Program-made: the position numbers and the translations under genes
The notes under the pieces: generated by a model
Database searches by the model: none
What the model saw: the letters and a program-made list of their open reading frames with translations, nothing else
What the model was told of the DNA's origin: nothing
NCBI GenBank assembly: GCA_009839535.1
Contig: VXPN01000103.1
Span: forward strand, 1 to 32,967
DNA: 32,967 nt
Source: Boseongicola sp. SB0662_bin_57
Lineage (GTDB): Bacteria > Pseudomonadota > Alphaproteobacteria > Rhodobacterales > Rhodobacteraceae
Direction: 5' to 3'
Shown here: piece after piece, positions 7,640-15,622 of the stretch
How positions within the stretch are numbered: position 1 is the stretch's first letter
Layout: each line of letters opens with the position of its first letter

Positions 7640-8833
7640 CTAGAAGGTGATCATCGGTGTCGTCGTCAGAAGTTCTGCGCCGTCATCGGTAACGATCACG
7701 TTTTGCTCGAATCCCGCGGTCCCGACCGAGCGGTGGCGGACAAAGGCTTCAATGCCCAGCATCGTGTCGGCCTGCACTACTGCATCGCCGTGATCTTGTA
7801 CAGAGCTCAGATAGGGAGGGGTCTCAAAGTATAGTCCATTTGGGTGTCCGTAGAATGGATACTGCGCAGACGCGCCACCGCGATCCGAGCCAAGCTCGCT
7901 CACGAGCCGGTCACCATGCTTCGCAAAGTCGAGAAACGAAATCCCGGGACGAACGGCGTCCACCAATTCGTTCACGATCGTCGCACACCCCTCGATCAAT
8001 TCCCGCTGATCGCTGGTTGGATTGTTCCCCACGACACCCGTTCGTCCAGGATCAAAGTAGTATCCCTCGAGCGCCGGGCCGATGATGAACGCTCGAACCA
8101 TGTCGCCGGCTTTCGTTGGGCGAGTGGAATATCCGGTCAGTGGATTGGTGCAAGTATAGTCGATGAACGCGCCATGACTGCACGCGATCTTGTGGTAGCC
8201 TCCTCCCCTGCGTGCCAGCTCCCGCATGGCATTGCCGGCGGCTTCGGCCTCCGTCTCGCCCGCGACGAGATCTGACATCAGCCGGTCCATGGCCGGGTTG
8301 ATCACGTCGGCACCTTCACGGAAGCAGTCAAGTTCCCGCGCCGTCTTGGCAAATCTGACCGACCTTATCAGGTCGTCCACCACCTGCCAGGCGACGTCCG
8401 GCGTCATGTCGACAAGCCGTTGCCATTGCTTCATGGGAAAGAAGTCAGAGCCGGCAATGGCCACTTCTCCTGGTCCGGCCCGTTCCTTCAATGCCGCCGC
8501 AACGCTCGCCACAGGGTCGGGGTGATTGCGGACCCTGTCGGTTGCAACGAGACCGGGCCGAAGCTCCGGGTCGTCAACGTGCAATTCCGGGTTCTCGCCA
8601 CGGCGCAACAGAACGGCGCAAAACGTTCGTGCCTTGTTTGTGGACGTGTCGGTTCCCTGCCCCGTCGTTCCGGAAAAGTAGTTCGTCAGGTAGAGGATGT
8701 CGCCGGCCCGATCGCAGGATGCACTGGTCCTGCCCCAGACCACGGCGGTCTCGATCCCGCGCTTCTCCATCTCCAGTTCAGCGCGCTGCCAGCGGAGTTC
8801 GTATTCTTCTGGCGGAAAGTAACAGCTGTCCAT
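7640..8833 (-). CDS. creatinase-like M24 family (pita-bread fold) protein
   Basis: Cytoplasmic protein of 397 residues, about the length of creatinase. The first 160 residues look like the creatinase N-terminal domain, the remainder like the M24 pita-bread domain. Of the five metal ligands of aminopeptidase P/methionine aminopeptidase, Asp261 (YYFDPGRT), His330 (PFYGHPNG), Glu362 (MLGIEAFVRH) and Glu376 (GFEQNV) are present. The first Asp is replaced by Ile250 in AFIIGPALEGYYFD. That resembles creatinase-type members, which work without a dinuclear metal site, so a C-N hydrolase acting on a small substrate is more likely than a peptidase. GGAGGA stands three bases before the ATG. The gene follows the DMFase-like large subunit gene by 18 bases and is last in its operon. 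Confidence 0.85.
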   Translation of the reverse strand: MDSCYFPPEEYELRWQRAELEMEKRGIETAVVWGRTSASCDRAGDILYLTNYFSGTTGQGTDTSTNKARTFCAVLLRRGENPELHVDDPELRPGLVATDRVRNHPDPVASVAAALKERAGPGEVAIAGSDFFPMKQWQRLVDMTPDVAWQVVDDLIRSVRFAKTARELDCFREGADVINPAMDRLMSDLVAGETEAEAAGNAMRELARRGGGYHKIACSHGAFIDYTCTNPLTGYSTRPTKAGDMVRAFIIGPALEGYYFDPGRTGVVGNNPTSDQRELIEGCATIVNELVDAVRPGISFLDFAKHGDRLVSELGSDRGGASAQYPFYGHPNGLYFETPPYLSSVQDHGDAVVQADTMLGIEAFVRHRSVGTAGFEQNVIVTDDGAELLTTTPMITF

Positions 8834-8851
8834 CTCTCCTCCGGGGACTGG

Positions 8852-11080
8852 TCAGGCGGTGTCAAACGGACGATCGTCAAGGAACCGCGCCAGGACGTTT
8901 CCGGTCACCTGAGACACGTTGTTGGCAAATCCTTTGTGAGAAAGCGACGTCACCCAGGTTATCGAGCCGACCGAGAACACTGCGCCGCCGTTGGGTGTCT
9001 CGAAGAACACCATGTCGGCGCGGACAAAGCCGTGCTGGAGGCCATCGGTTCCACGCGTGGCAATCGGGTATTCCTCGCAGCTGAGAATGCCGTCGATCCC
9101 CACGTTTTCCGAGGACGCCAGGACGACGCTGTTCGGCGGCGAACCCAGGTCAGGATCCCACCTGTCGATTTCCAGGCCAGCGGCACCCCCGCCGCGGCGC
9201 CCGAAATCGCCGATCACTTCGTCATCGTCAATTCCCTCGAAAATGAACCCGAAGCGCGGCTCGTGGCTCGCAGCTGACCGGCGATAGTACGTGGACCTGG
9301 CAAACATGGTTGAAGAGTAACCGACCCCGACCAGGCTCTGCGGCGCACGTCCGTCGGTACGCCAAAGTCCGCCAGGCTCCCCGGTGAACAGCATGTGACC
9401 TTCGCCGGGCTCGCCTTCCCACGCCCTCACGCCAGTCGCGTCCTTGCGGCATTCAAGGATGCCGGGGTAGTCTTCGTGAAACCCGACCCGCCAGTAGAAT
9501 CCGTTGCCTCCGAGATACATGTGCCGCCCGCCGTTCCGCTGGTAGGCGTCAAGCGCGTCCCACATCCTGGTCGAGGTGTACTCCGGATGCGACAACGTCA
9601 TGATCACGGAATAGTCGCTGATCGCCGCCACGCCGCCTTCGTGAATGTCCTCGTCGGTCACGATGTCGTAGTCCTGGCCGATGTGGTCCAGCCAGGCGAG
9701 GAGATGCGTGTCATTGACATAGTTGAAGGTATAGGGACCCGGGCGCATGGTCAGCATGGGTCGAAGCCTGCTCGAATAGCAGACGCCGCTGCCGTCTGAA
9801 TGGTGGTCATAGGTCGAATGGCCAAGCTCACGATGTTCATGCAGATGCATGTCGTACTTGCCGACCTGGGTAACCGCTTCACCCATCACCTCGGAGCCAA
9901 CGGTGTCGAACTTCACGTGCGTGTTTGCATAGGCGAGATACGTGGCCGTGGACGCAATCACGGCGACCCGTGAGGTCGGCCTGCCTGCCTTGGGCCGGAC
10001 GAAGAACGGTATGTAGTCCGATGCGCCGTCGTCGGTTTCTATCAAGGCGGCATAGTATCCGCTTGCCGCGTCGTCCGGGACTGTCCAGGCAAAGTCGGTG
10101 TCCCAGTCACAGTCATAGACGTCATCGGCATGGAAATGAATTGCGCCGTACTGATCCTTCGCGTGTCGCCAATCAAGTGTTGACGCATTCCAGTTGTGCC
10201 CGGTCATTGCCCTTGTCGGCATGTTCACCGTGCGTCCGCCCAACTCGTTTACGGACACGTCCTCGATCCGCTCCGTGGCAATCTGCCTGCTGAAATCCCA
10301 GGATGCGAGCACATGCCCGCCTTCCGGGACAACGCCGCCCCGGAGGTAGCCGATCGCCTCCTCTGTGCTGACCCCGCCCGAAAAGACGCTGGGTCTTTCG
10401 ATCTTTCCATTGAAGAACGCTTGGGCCTTTCCGCCGCTGGCGGCTGCTTCGGCGGCAATCAGGAAACGGCCGCCAAGGACGCTATCTGACCCGTCCTTGC
10501 GAAGGTCCGCCGATGTCGCAACGCGCCCGGCCATCCCGGGAATCTCCCGCAGCGCGTGCTGCACGACCGAGATCCTGCGACGTTCGAGATCAACGGTCGC
10601 GGCAACGGCATACCAATGGCGCCGGATGACCTCCTGTCCGCTCGAAACATGCTGATCGGAACCGACGCGGACAGCGATCTCGCCTGCGGCGGACACTTCC
10701 AGCGACCAGCCATCCCCCGATGCCTTGTCCCGATGGCTCAAGATCACCTGCCGCCCGGCATCGGGCAGTGTCGGATGAACAAGGACGGCAATGGTGAAGC
10801 GAGCCAGGCCGTCGAAGAACGAGGGGTCATCGACTTCAGCGAACGAACCGGGGTGAATCGGCTGGTGTCTGCACGCGAACGGTCCCCCAATGACGTCCGC
10901 GACGTGGTCGACCCGAAAGCCGGGACCGAGAGGATCCTGGTCAGCGCAAATCACGCGGCCGATCCTGGCGCCGAACTTTCCGGGGTCGTCGCAACTGACC
11001 TTGAATTCGATGGTGCTGCCCGGAGACGCGTGCCAGTCGTCGCAATAGCCCAGGATCCTGACGCCACTTGGAAGCTCCAT
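8852..11080 (-). CDS. dmfA2: N,N-dimethylformamidase-like large subunit
   Basis: Protein of 742 residues resembling the large (beta) subunit of N,N-dimethylformamidase (762 residues in characterised enzymes). The first part (about 1-70) is a beta domain, 75-290 a concanavalin/LamG-like domain, and 330-740 the DMFase beta C-terminal domain with a flavodoxin/GATase-like core. Characterised enzymes hold one iron with two Tyr and one Glu. Candidates here are Tyr384 in TYLAYANTH, Tyr424 in HSTYDHHSDGSG and Glu500 in LSHPEYTS; these are chosen by local motif and spacing, and an alignment should confirm them. Known reaction: DMF to dimethylamine and formate. This paralogue may cleave another small amide. 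Three bases separate it from the small-subunit gene. No signal peptide. Confidence 0.85.
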   Translation of the reverse strand: MELPSGVRILGYCDDWHASPGSTIEFKVSCDDPGKFGARIGRVICADQDPLGPGFRVDHVADVIGGPFACRHQPIHPGSFAEVDDPSFFDGLARFTIAVLVHPTLPDAGRQVILSHRDKASGDGWSLEVSAAGEIAVRVGSDQHVSSGQEVIRRHWYAVAATVDLERRRISVVQHALREIPGMAGRVATSADLRKDGSDSVLGGRFLIAAEAAASGGKAQAFFNGKIERPSVFSGGVSTEEAIGYLRGGVVPEGGHVLASWDFSRQIATERIEDVSVNELGGRTVNMPTRAMTGHNWNASTLDWRHAKDQYGAIHFHADDVYDCDWDTDFAWTVPDDAASGYYAALIETDDGASDYIPFFVRPKAGRPTSRVAVIASTATYLAYANTHVKFDTVGSEVMGEAVTQVGKYDMHLHEHRELGHSTYDHHSDGSGVCYSSRLRPMLTMRPGPYTFNYVNDTHLLAWLDHIGQDYDIVTDEDIHEGGVAAISDYSVIMTLSHPEYTSTRMWDALDAYQRNGGRHMYLGGNGFYWRVGFHEDYPGILECRKDATGVRAWEGEPGEGHMLFTGEPGGLWRTDGRAPQSLVGVGYSSTMFARSTYYRRSAASHEPRFGFIFEGIDDDEVIGDFGRRGGGAAGLEIDRWDPDLGSPPNSVVLASSENVGIDGILSCEEYPIATRGTDGLQHGFVRADMVFFETPNGGAVFSVGSITWVTSLSHKGFANNVSQVTGNVLARFLDDRPFDTA

Positions 11081-11083
11081 GAC

Positions 11084-11410
11084 TCAGATCCTCAGTTCGT
11101 GACCGGTGAGATCGGCCCAACGCATCTTGAACACTTCCCACTCCGCTTCGCCCGGATCCTCGAAAATCCGGTCATCCACTGCCTCGATCGGGCTGCCGCG
11201 CTCGCTGATGCGGGCAATCCGCCAGGACTTGAACGGCTCCACGATTGCCAGGATGTACTTGCCGCGAACGGGTGTCGCGCGCATGCGATGCAGGATGTAC
11301 CGGAGTTCTTCGCTGTGCGGACCGCGGATGTTCACCTTGAACTCAAGTGCGAGGTCTGTCCTTTCAGGATCGACAGGATACACTGCGGCATCTTCCCAAT
11401 ATCGGCGCAT
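11084..11410 (-). CDS. dmfA1: N,N-dimethylformamidase-like small subunit
   Basis: Small cytoplasmic protein homologous to the alpha subunit of DMFase. The shared core covers GPHSEELRYILHRM, then GKYILAIVEPFKSWRIARI and EAEWEVFKMRW, comparable to the R-V-H-N-Y-F-R-M, G-K-Y-Y-I and S-S-Y-R-I-A-E-I segments of the characterised subunit as I recall them. The preferred start is ATG at 11410 (108 residues) because GGAGGGAG lies five bases upstream; a GTG at 11482 would give 132 residues but has no comparable site. Known family role: it caps the large subunit in an (alpha-beta) assembly and is needed for activity. The immediate adjacency to the large-subunit gene supports the pairing. Confidence 0.82.
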   Translation of the reverse strand: MRRYWEDAAVYPVDPERTDLALEFKVNIRGPHSEELRYILHRMRATPVRGKYILAIVEPFKSWRIARISERGSPIEAVDDRIFEDPGEAEWEVFKMRWADLTGHELRI

Positions 11411-11415
11411 TCGCT

Positions 11416-11423
11416 CTCCCTCC
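11416..11423 (-). promoter_or_regulatory. ribosome binding site deciding the dmfA1 start
   Basis: GGAGGGAG on the minus strand, five bases before ATG 11410. It is the strongest Shine-Dalgarno match near this gene and favours the shorter protein over the GTG start at 11482. Confidence 0.6.
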
Positions 11424-11528
11424 ACCGTGACATGACCAGCATAGGTCAGCCTGGCACGGAACTGCTTGCCCGAAGACGACACCTATGTGCGCCCAAAAGG
11501 ACGATTCGCCTGCACACGATCCGACGGT

Positions 11529-12563
11529 TCAATGGATCCGCTGCGCCGATCGATCGCTGATCTTCCTCACGTGGGTATGCGCCACCGTACCCGTTTCCAG
11601 CCGGCGCTGCCGACGGTCCCTTGTCGGGGGCAATCCGAATTCATCGCGATAGGAACGCGAAAAGTGGGCCACCGAACCGAAACCGCATGACAGCGCGACC
11701 TCCATGACAGACAAGTTTGACTGCGTCAGAAGGCGACGCGCAAGATCAAGACGGGTGCGAACGTAGAACTGCCTCGGCGACGTGTGAAGGTAGGACTTGA
11801 ACAAGCGCTGAAACTGCTTGCTGGTCACGCCCACCGAACTGGCGAGATCCGCGATCGGCAGCGGATCCTCAAGGTTGTTTTCCATCAGGTCAATGGCTTG
11901 GGCAAGCACCGGGTGGGCCAATCGAGGGAAACGGGCGCCGACGGGCTGGGGGAGTGTCGACTGGCGAATGCTGTCAAGAATGAACTGGTCGGACACGGCC
12001 ATGGCAATGGGCAACCCGAAGTGCTGATGCACCAAGTGCAGGCCCAGATCAACGACTGCCGAACCGCCGGCGCACGTCATGCGCTTTCTGTCGATCTCGA
12101 ACAGGCAGTTCGATACGTCGACGTCCGGGAATTCCTCCCTGAAGCTGTCCAGATACTCCCAGTGGATCGTCGCGCGATAACCCCCGAGCAGGCCTGCCTT
12201 GGCCAGCAACAGGCTGGCTGAACCCAGCGCGGAAATCGAGCTTCCCCCAACCGCCAAACGGCGAAGCCAGGCGGCAACCCCGCTGCTTACTTCCCGTTGG
12301 GGATCATTGCCGGCCACGACGACGACGTTCGGCAGATTGGGGAAATCGCCAATCGAGGCGTCTGCATCGACAGCCAGTCCCCCGTTCGAACTGACCTGCT
12401 TGCCGTTGCGCGTGATAACGGTCCACTCAAAGAGGCAGCGGTCAGCCATCCTGTTTGCAATCCGAAAGACCTCGGAAAAGTTCACGAACGGCACCATCGA
12501 GAATCGCTTGTCGAGAAAGAAGCCGACCTGGATTGGTTGATCGCCGCCAATGTGATTGAACAC
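11529..12563 (-). CDS. GlxA-type AraC-family transcriptional regulator
   Basis: Regulator of 344 residues with an N-terminal DJ-1/PfpI (amidotransferase-like) domain at about 11-200 and a C-terminal AraC/XylS DNA-binding domain at about 218-315 with two helix-turn-helix units (DLASSVGVTSKQFQRLFK near 239-256 and VMEVALSCGFGSVAHFSRSYR near 286-306). The architecture is that of GlxA, CdhR and GbdR, the last two being activators of carnitine and glycine-betaine catabolism. The cysteine of the DJ-1 nucleophile elbow is absent: the site reads ALGSASLL around 112-119, so the domain is a ligand sensor and not an enzyme. The start is GTG at 12563, 12 bases after the stop of the ABM-like gene. It is probably the local activator of the island. 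Confidence 0.88.
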   Translation of the reverse strand: MFNHIGGDQPIQVGFFLDKRFSMVPFVNFSEVFRIANRMADRCLFEWTVITRNGKQVSSNGGLAVDADASIGDFPNLPNVVVVAGNDPQREVSSGVAAWLRRLAVGGSSISALGSASLLLAKAGLLGGYRATIHWEYLDSFREEFPDVDVSNCLFEIDRKRMTCAGGSAVVDLGLHLVHQHFGLPIAMAVSDQFILDSIRQSTLPQPVGARFPRLAHPVLAQAIDLMENNLEDPLPIADLASSVGVTSKQFQRLFKSYLHTSPRQFYVRTRLDLARRLLTQSNLSVMEVALSCGFGSVAHFSRSYRDEFGLPPTRDRRQRRLETGTVAHTHVRKISDRSAQRIH

Positions 12564-12575
12564 TGCAGTACCCCG

Positions 12576-12896
12576 TTAGCTCGGGCCCCCTCTGTCGTAG
12601 ACGCGTGACGCCAGGAGAGGATAGTCAAAGGGTCTTGGAGCTTCGCCGTCCACGTACATGTACGCAAACGCGTCCGTTATGCCCTTCAGGTCCGCGGTCC
12701 GCGCCTTCCAGGCCAGGTAGGCGTCTTCCGAACTGAAGACCGTAACGGCTATTCGTGCCTCACCCTCGCCCATCAACTGCATGGCAAGGCAATCCGGCTC
12801 GCTCTCCATGGTCTCAAAAACCAATGATCTGAACAACTTGACGGACTCCTCTGCAAATTCCGGCTTGCAGCGCCAGTGAGACGTCCGAACGTACAT
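12576..12896 (-). CDS. ABM-like dimeric alpha/beta-barrel protein
   Basis: Small protein of 106 residues with the pattern of the antibiotic-biosynthesis-monooxygenase/quinol-monooxygenase superfamily: an opening strand YVRTSHWRCKPE, a helix with EESVKLFRSLVFETMESEPDC, a strand RIAVTVFSSEDAYLAWKA, and a final helix. These ferredoxin-like monomers dimerise and act as cofactor-free oxygenases, decarboxylases or isomerases on small substrates. GAAGGGAAAG precedes the ATG at 12896 at good distance. It is the first gene of the operon that continues into the regulator, DMFase-like and M24 genes, so it probably acts on the same compound or a breakdown product. No residue tells the reaction. Confidence 0.7.
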   Translation of the reverse strand: MYVRTSHWRCKPEFAEESVKLFRSLVFETMESEPDCLAMQLMGEGEARIAVTVFSSEDAYLAWKARTADLKGITDAFAYMYVDGEAPRPFDYPLLASRVYDRGGPS

Positions 12897-12956
12897 TCAG
12901 CTTTCCCTTCGACACCCTGTGGCATTGGCTGCCCCCGAATGCTCAACCTGCTTGGC

Positions 12957-12992
12957 AGAATACTTGTCCAAAAGCATCAAGTCCATTTGATG
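12957..12992 (-). promoter_or_regulatory. candidate promoter and operator of the dmf operon
   Basis: Read on the minus strand, TGGACT (12985-12980) and TATTCT (12962-12957) are separated by exactly 17 bases and form a reasonable -35/-10 pair about 60 bases above the ABM-like start. Overlapping the -35 is a perfect inverted repeat: CATCAA (12975-12980), a six-base spacer, TTGATG (12987-12992). TGTCCA/AGTCCA also recur 15 bases apart (12965 and 12980). Such an arrangement fits an activator or repressor site, possibly for the GlxA-type regulator encoded in the operon. This is inference from sequence pattern only. Confidence 0.4.
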
Positions 12993-13020
12993 TAAAACGA
13001 CATCGCCATGACGGGTTCAG

Positions 13021-13180
13021 TCCTGGCGCAACACGCGTGCGGACGGCGCCCCCGCCCCGCTGGTTTCCGTCGCCGCGGCAGAGGTCACGGGCCCGGACTT
13101 CCCCGGCGAGCGGCTGATGGTCTGCCTGACCCCCGGCTGCGGCAGGGACCGCGCGGCGGGCAAGTGCCACCCCGTACGCG
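13021..13180 (+). pseudogene. IS1634-type transposase scrap
   Basis: One plus-strand frame reads NTRADGAPAPLVSVAAAEVT followed directly by GPDFPGERLMVCLTP. This resembles the segment 'D-Y-P-G-E-R-L-x-x-C-x-N-P-x-L' of IS1634/IS4-group transposases. A frame change then allows PRLRQ followed by DRAAGK, close to the family's R-L-x-E-x-R-A-R-K-R. There is no start, no DDE catalytic region and no terminal inverted repeat that I can find. It is a small relic, in the divergent region between the two main operons. Confidence 0.45.
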
Positions 13181-13988
13181 GGGTTGGCGCCATCCGGCTT
13201 TCCACCCTGCCGATTCTGGAAACCGCTTCCATTGCGTGCAGATGGAGAACGCCGTGACGGCCTCAGCCGCCAACCGCGTTCCATGCTTGAAGTGCCGCGC
13301 CAGTTCCGGCGCGTTTTCGCCCGCTTCCCAACGTGGTCAAGACGCGTCCCCTTCGCAGCGCATTGGCCAACTGCAGCGACGATGGCTGCCTGGAAACCCT
13401 TCGACGCAAGGCGGGATGATCCTGCAGCGGTCGGACATCAACCTCCACGCCTTGTGCCTGCGACAAGCGCATCGAGGAACCCGCGCTCCTAGTCGCCCAG
13501 AGCCACTTGCACCGCCTTGCCTTTCGTCAAACTGCCTGCGGCTGATGTTGTCCGCCGCCTTGAAGGCATTGTCGTCACGGAAGACTGGACGATCGCAGGT
13601 GTTGGAGGACCTGCGTTTCCGTTCAGGCGCAGCAGGAAACAGGTGCACTTCATTGAATCCGAAGCGCCGGAGCACGAGGATCGGCATGCAGTCAGCCCGA
13701 TGCGCGCTGAGGCATTGCGAGGACACTACGCCTCGTCGAGCGCGCCGTCCATTCGGTACAAAGTTCGGTCGCCTGCATGCAATTTCACCCGCGAACCCCT
13801 GCTAGACTGTTGCTGCGGTTGTCGAGCTTCGGGTCTGTCCGGCCGCAAGGACATTGCGAAGTGACCAGGATCGCTCCACTCGATGTGAGTCACGCCGCAA
13901 AGCAAGATAGTGGTCAACGCGCTGGGCAACATGCTTCTCGGCAGCCGGCGTTGATCGCCATGCCACACCCGGACGGGAGGAAGAACAG
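13181..13988. other. gene-poor leader region upstream of the TRAP operon
   Basis: About 800 bases with only overlapping low-complexity frames on both strands and no recognisable protein. It separates the transposase scrap from dctP. Just before dctP the sequence GGGAGGAAGAACAG gives a good ribosome binding site. I cannot point to a convincing -35/-10 pair for the plus-strand operon; the promoter should be within the last 150 bases or so. Confidence 0.4.
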
Positions 13989-14987
13989 ATGAACAAAGCT
14001 CTCACGAAGATAGCTGGAACTTGCACCGCCTTGGCAGTTTCCGTTGCTCCAGTGATGGCGCAGGAATACCGTTGGGACATGCCGAACGAATATGCAAAGG
14101 CCAGCGGACACTACTACGACGAGATTTTCGCAGACAAGCTTCGCGAGGCCACAGGTGGAGCGATCGACATCACGAACCACTATGGTGGATCGCTTGGCTA
14201 CAAGTCCAAGGACCATTGGAATGTCGTGGAAGACGGCGCCGCCCAGGTGGCCAGCACGTACACCGGCGTCTTTGCCGGGATCGACCCGATCTTCCTGTTG
14301 GTGTCGATGCCGTTCCTGGCGCGCAACATCGATGAATCGAAAGCGCTCTACGACGCTGCCCGCCCCTGGTACGAGGCTGCCTTCGAAAAGGGCAATCAGA
14401 AACTCCTTCTGGCTGTCCCGTTCCCGCCCGTGGGCATCTGGGCCAAGCAGCCTGTCACCGATACGGATGAACTGGCGCAGATCCGCATCCGCACTTACGA
14501 CAAGACCAGTACCGTTGCCCTGAAGGCAGCCGGAGCAAACGCGGTTCAGCTAAGCTGGGCGGACATCGTGCCAGCGTTGACAACCGGCACGATCGACGCG
14601 GTTCTTACCGCTGGCGAAGGCGGCGTTCTCTCCAGTTTCTATGAGCACATGGATCACTTCAACGCCATCAACTATGTTGCCGGAACGCAGATGTTCCACA
14701 TCAACAAGGATGCATTCGACGCGCTGACTCCCGGACTTCAGGAAACCGTTCTGCAGATTGCGAAAGAGACCGAGGACGAGGCCTGGGAGGCGATAAAGGA
14801 ACGAGTCGAAAAGTCATATGTCGCCATGCGCGAACAAGGCGTCACCATCATCACCGAGGATGATCTGGCGGACGGGTTCCTCGACAGTCTCAAGGAAGCG
14901 TCCCAGGTCGTTTTCCAGGAGTGGCGTGACAAGATGCCTGAAGGCGCCGCAGACAAGATCATTGCCAGCTTCAATGACATGAAGTGA
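13989..14987 (+). CDS. dctP: TRAP transporter solute-binding protein DctP
   Basis: Periplasmic binding protein of 332 residues of the DctP family of TRAP transporters. A signal peptide spans residues 1-24 (cleavage Val-Met-Ala/Gln). The mature part follows the DctP plan: EIFADKLREATGGAIDI, VSMPFLARNIDESKALYD, the ligand-gripping Arg region IRIRTYDKTST, and the helix LSWADIVPALTTGTIDAVLT. The conserved Arg usually salt-bridges a carboxylate, so the ligand is probably an organic acid. GGAGGAAGAACAG precedes the ATG. A strong stem-loop follows the gene before dctQ, fitting higher expression of the binding protein than of the membrane parts. Confidence 0.93.
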   Translation: MNKALTKIAGTCTALAVSVAPVMAQEYRWDMPNEYAKASGHYYDEIFADKLREATGGAIDITNHYGGSLGYKSKDHWNVVEDGAAQVASTYTGVFAGIDPIFLLVSMPFLARNIDESKALYDAARPWYEAAFEKGNQKLLLAVPFPPVGIWAKQPVTDTDELAQIRIRTYDKTSTVALKAAGANAVQLSWADIVPALTTGTIDAVLTAGEGGVLSSFYEHMDHFNAINYVAGTQMFHINKDAFDALTPGLQETVLQIAKETEDEAWEAIKERVEKSYVAMREQGVTIITEDDLADGFLDSLKEASQVVFQEWRDKMPEGAADKIIASFNDMK

Positions 14988-15011
14988 TGCAGACCTGAAA
15001 TCGCAACTCGG

Positions 15012-15038
15012 CTGCAGGAGGCCAGCGACCTCCTGCAG
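15012..15038 (+). promoter_or_regulatory. stem-loop between dctP and dctQ
   Basis: CTGCAGGAGG (15012-15021) pairs perfectly with CCTCCTGCAG (15029-15038) around a seven-base loop. It starts 25 bases after the dctP stop and ends 23 bases before the dctQ start. No T run follows, so full termination is unlikely. Hairpins at this place in transporter operons commonly protect the binding-protein mRNA end or partly attenuate transcription. Confidence 0.65.
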
Positions 15039-15061
15039 GTTCCTGCCTGAAGACTTCTCGA

Positions 15062-15607
15062 ATGCCCGCCTCCGCCGTTGTTCTGTCCATCGATCGCGTT
15101 GCCCGCGGACTGTCCGTGGCGGGCGCAGTCGCGGCAGGCATCATCTTGATCGTGATGAGCTGCCACATCCTGGCCGAGATCGTCCTGCGTTCCTTCTTTT
15201 CCAGCACCACGTACGTCCTGGAGGAAATGATCGGCTACGGGATCGCGACCATGTCGTTTCTTGGTCTGGGATACGCGCTCAACAAGGGCGACCTGATACG
15301 GATGAACCTGGTGCTGGTTCGGCTGGGCGACACGACGGTGCGCCGGATTGTCGAGATCATCTGCATTGTCGGAGCGTTGACGTTCACAGGCATTGCATCC
15401 TGGTACTTTTTCATAAGCGCCGTGCGGGACTTTTCACGCGGCTACGTCAGCGAGACCCTGTCGGAGACACCGCTCTGGTTGCCGCCCTCGATCATGCTGC
15501 TCGGCATGATCATATTCATCCTTCAACTGCTGGCCTATCTGCTGCGCATCCTCGTTGGAGACGTGTCGTTCGCGGACGAAAGGTCCAGCGGGTTCCAAGA
15601 TCAGTGA
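15062..15607 (+). CDS. dctQ: TRAP transporter small permease DctQ
   Basis: Inner-membrane protein of 181 residues with four predicted helices: about 17-40, 48-68, 94-120 and 135-160. This is the DctQ topology. Characteristic pieces are the F-x-R-x-x-F pattern variant IVLRSFFSSTTYVLEEM and the G-Y-A-L-N-K-G-D-L-I-R-M-N segment, which is well conserved in DctQ proteins. It bridges the binding protein and the large permease. The start at 15062 has only a weak ribosome binding site. dctM follows 15 bases after the stop. Confidence 0.9.
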   Translation: MPASAVVLSIDRVARGLSVAGAVAAGIILIVMSCHILAEIVLRSFFSSTTYVLEEMIGYGIATMSFLGLGYALNKGDLIRMNLVLVRLGDTTVRRIVEIICIVGALTFTGIASWYFFISAVRDFSRGYVSETLSETPLWLPPSIMLLGMIIFILQLLAYLLRILVGDVSFADERSSGFQDQ

Positions 15608-15622
15608 AGGATCTTCCAGGAG

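Noticed and set aside
13008-13864. Overlapping long frames in the divergent intergenic region
   Set aside because: Composition is biased, frames on both strands overlap, none has a Shine-Dalgarno site, and only the short transposase-like segment near 13020-13180 resembles a known protein.
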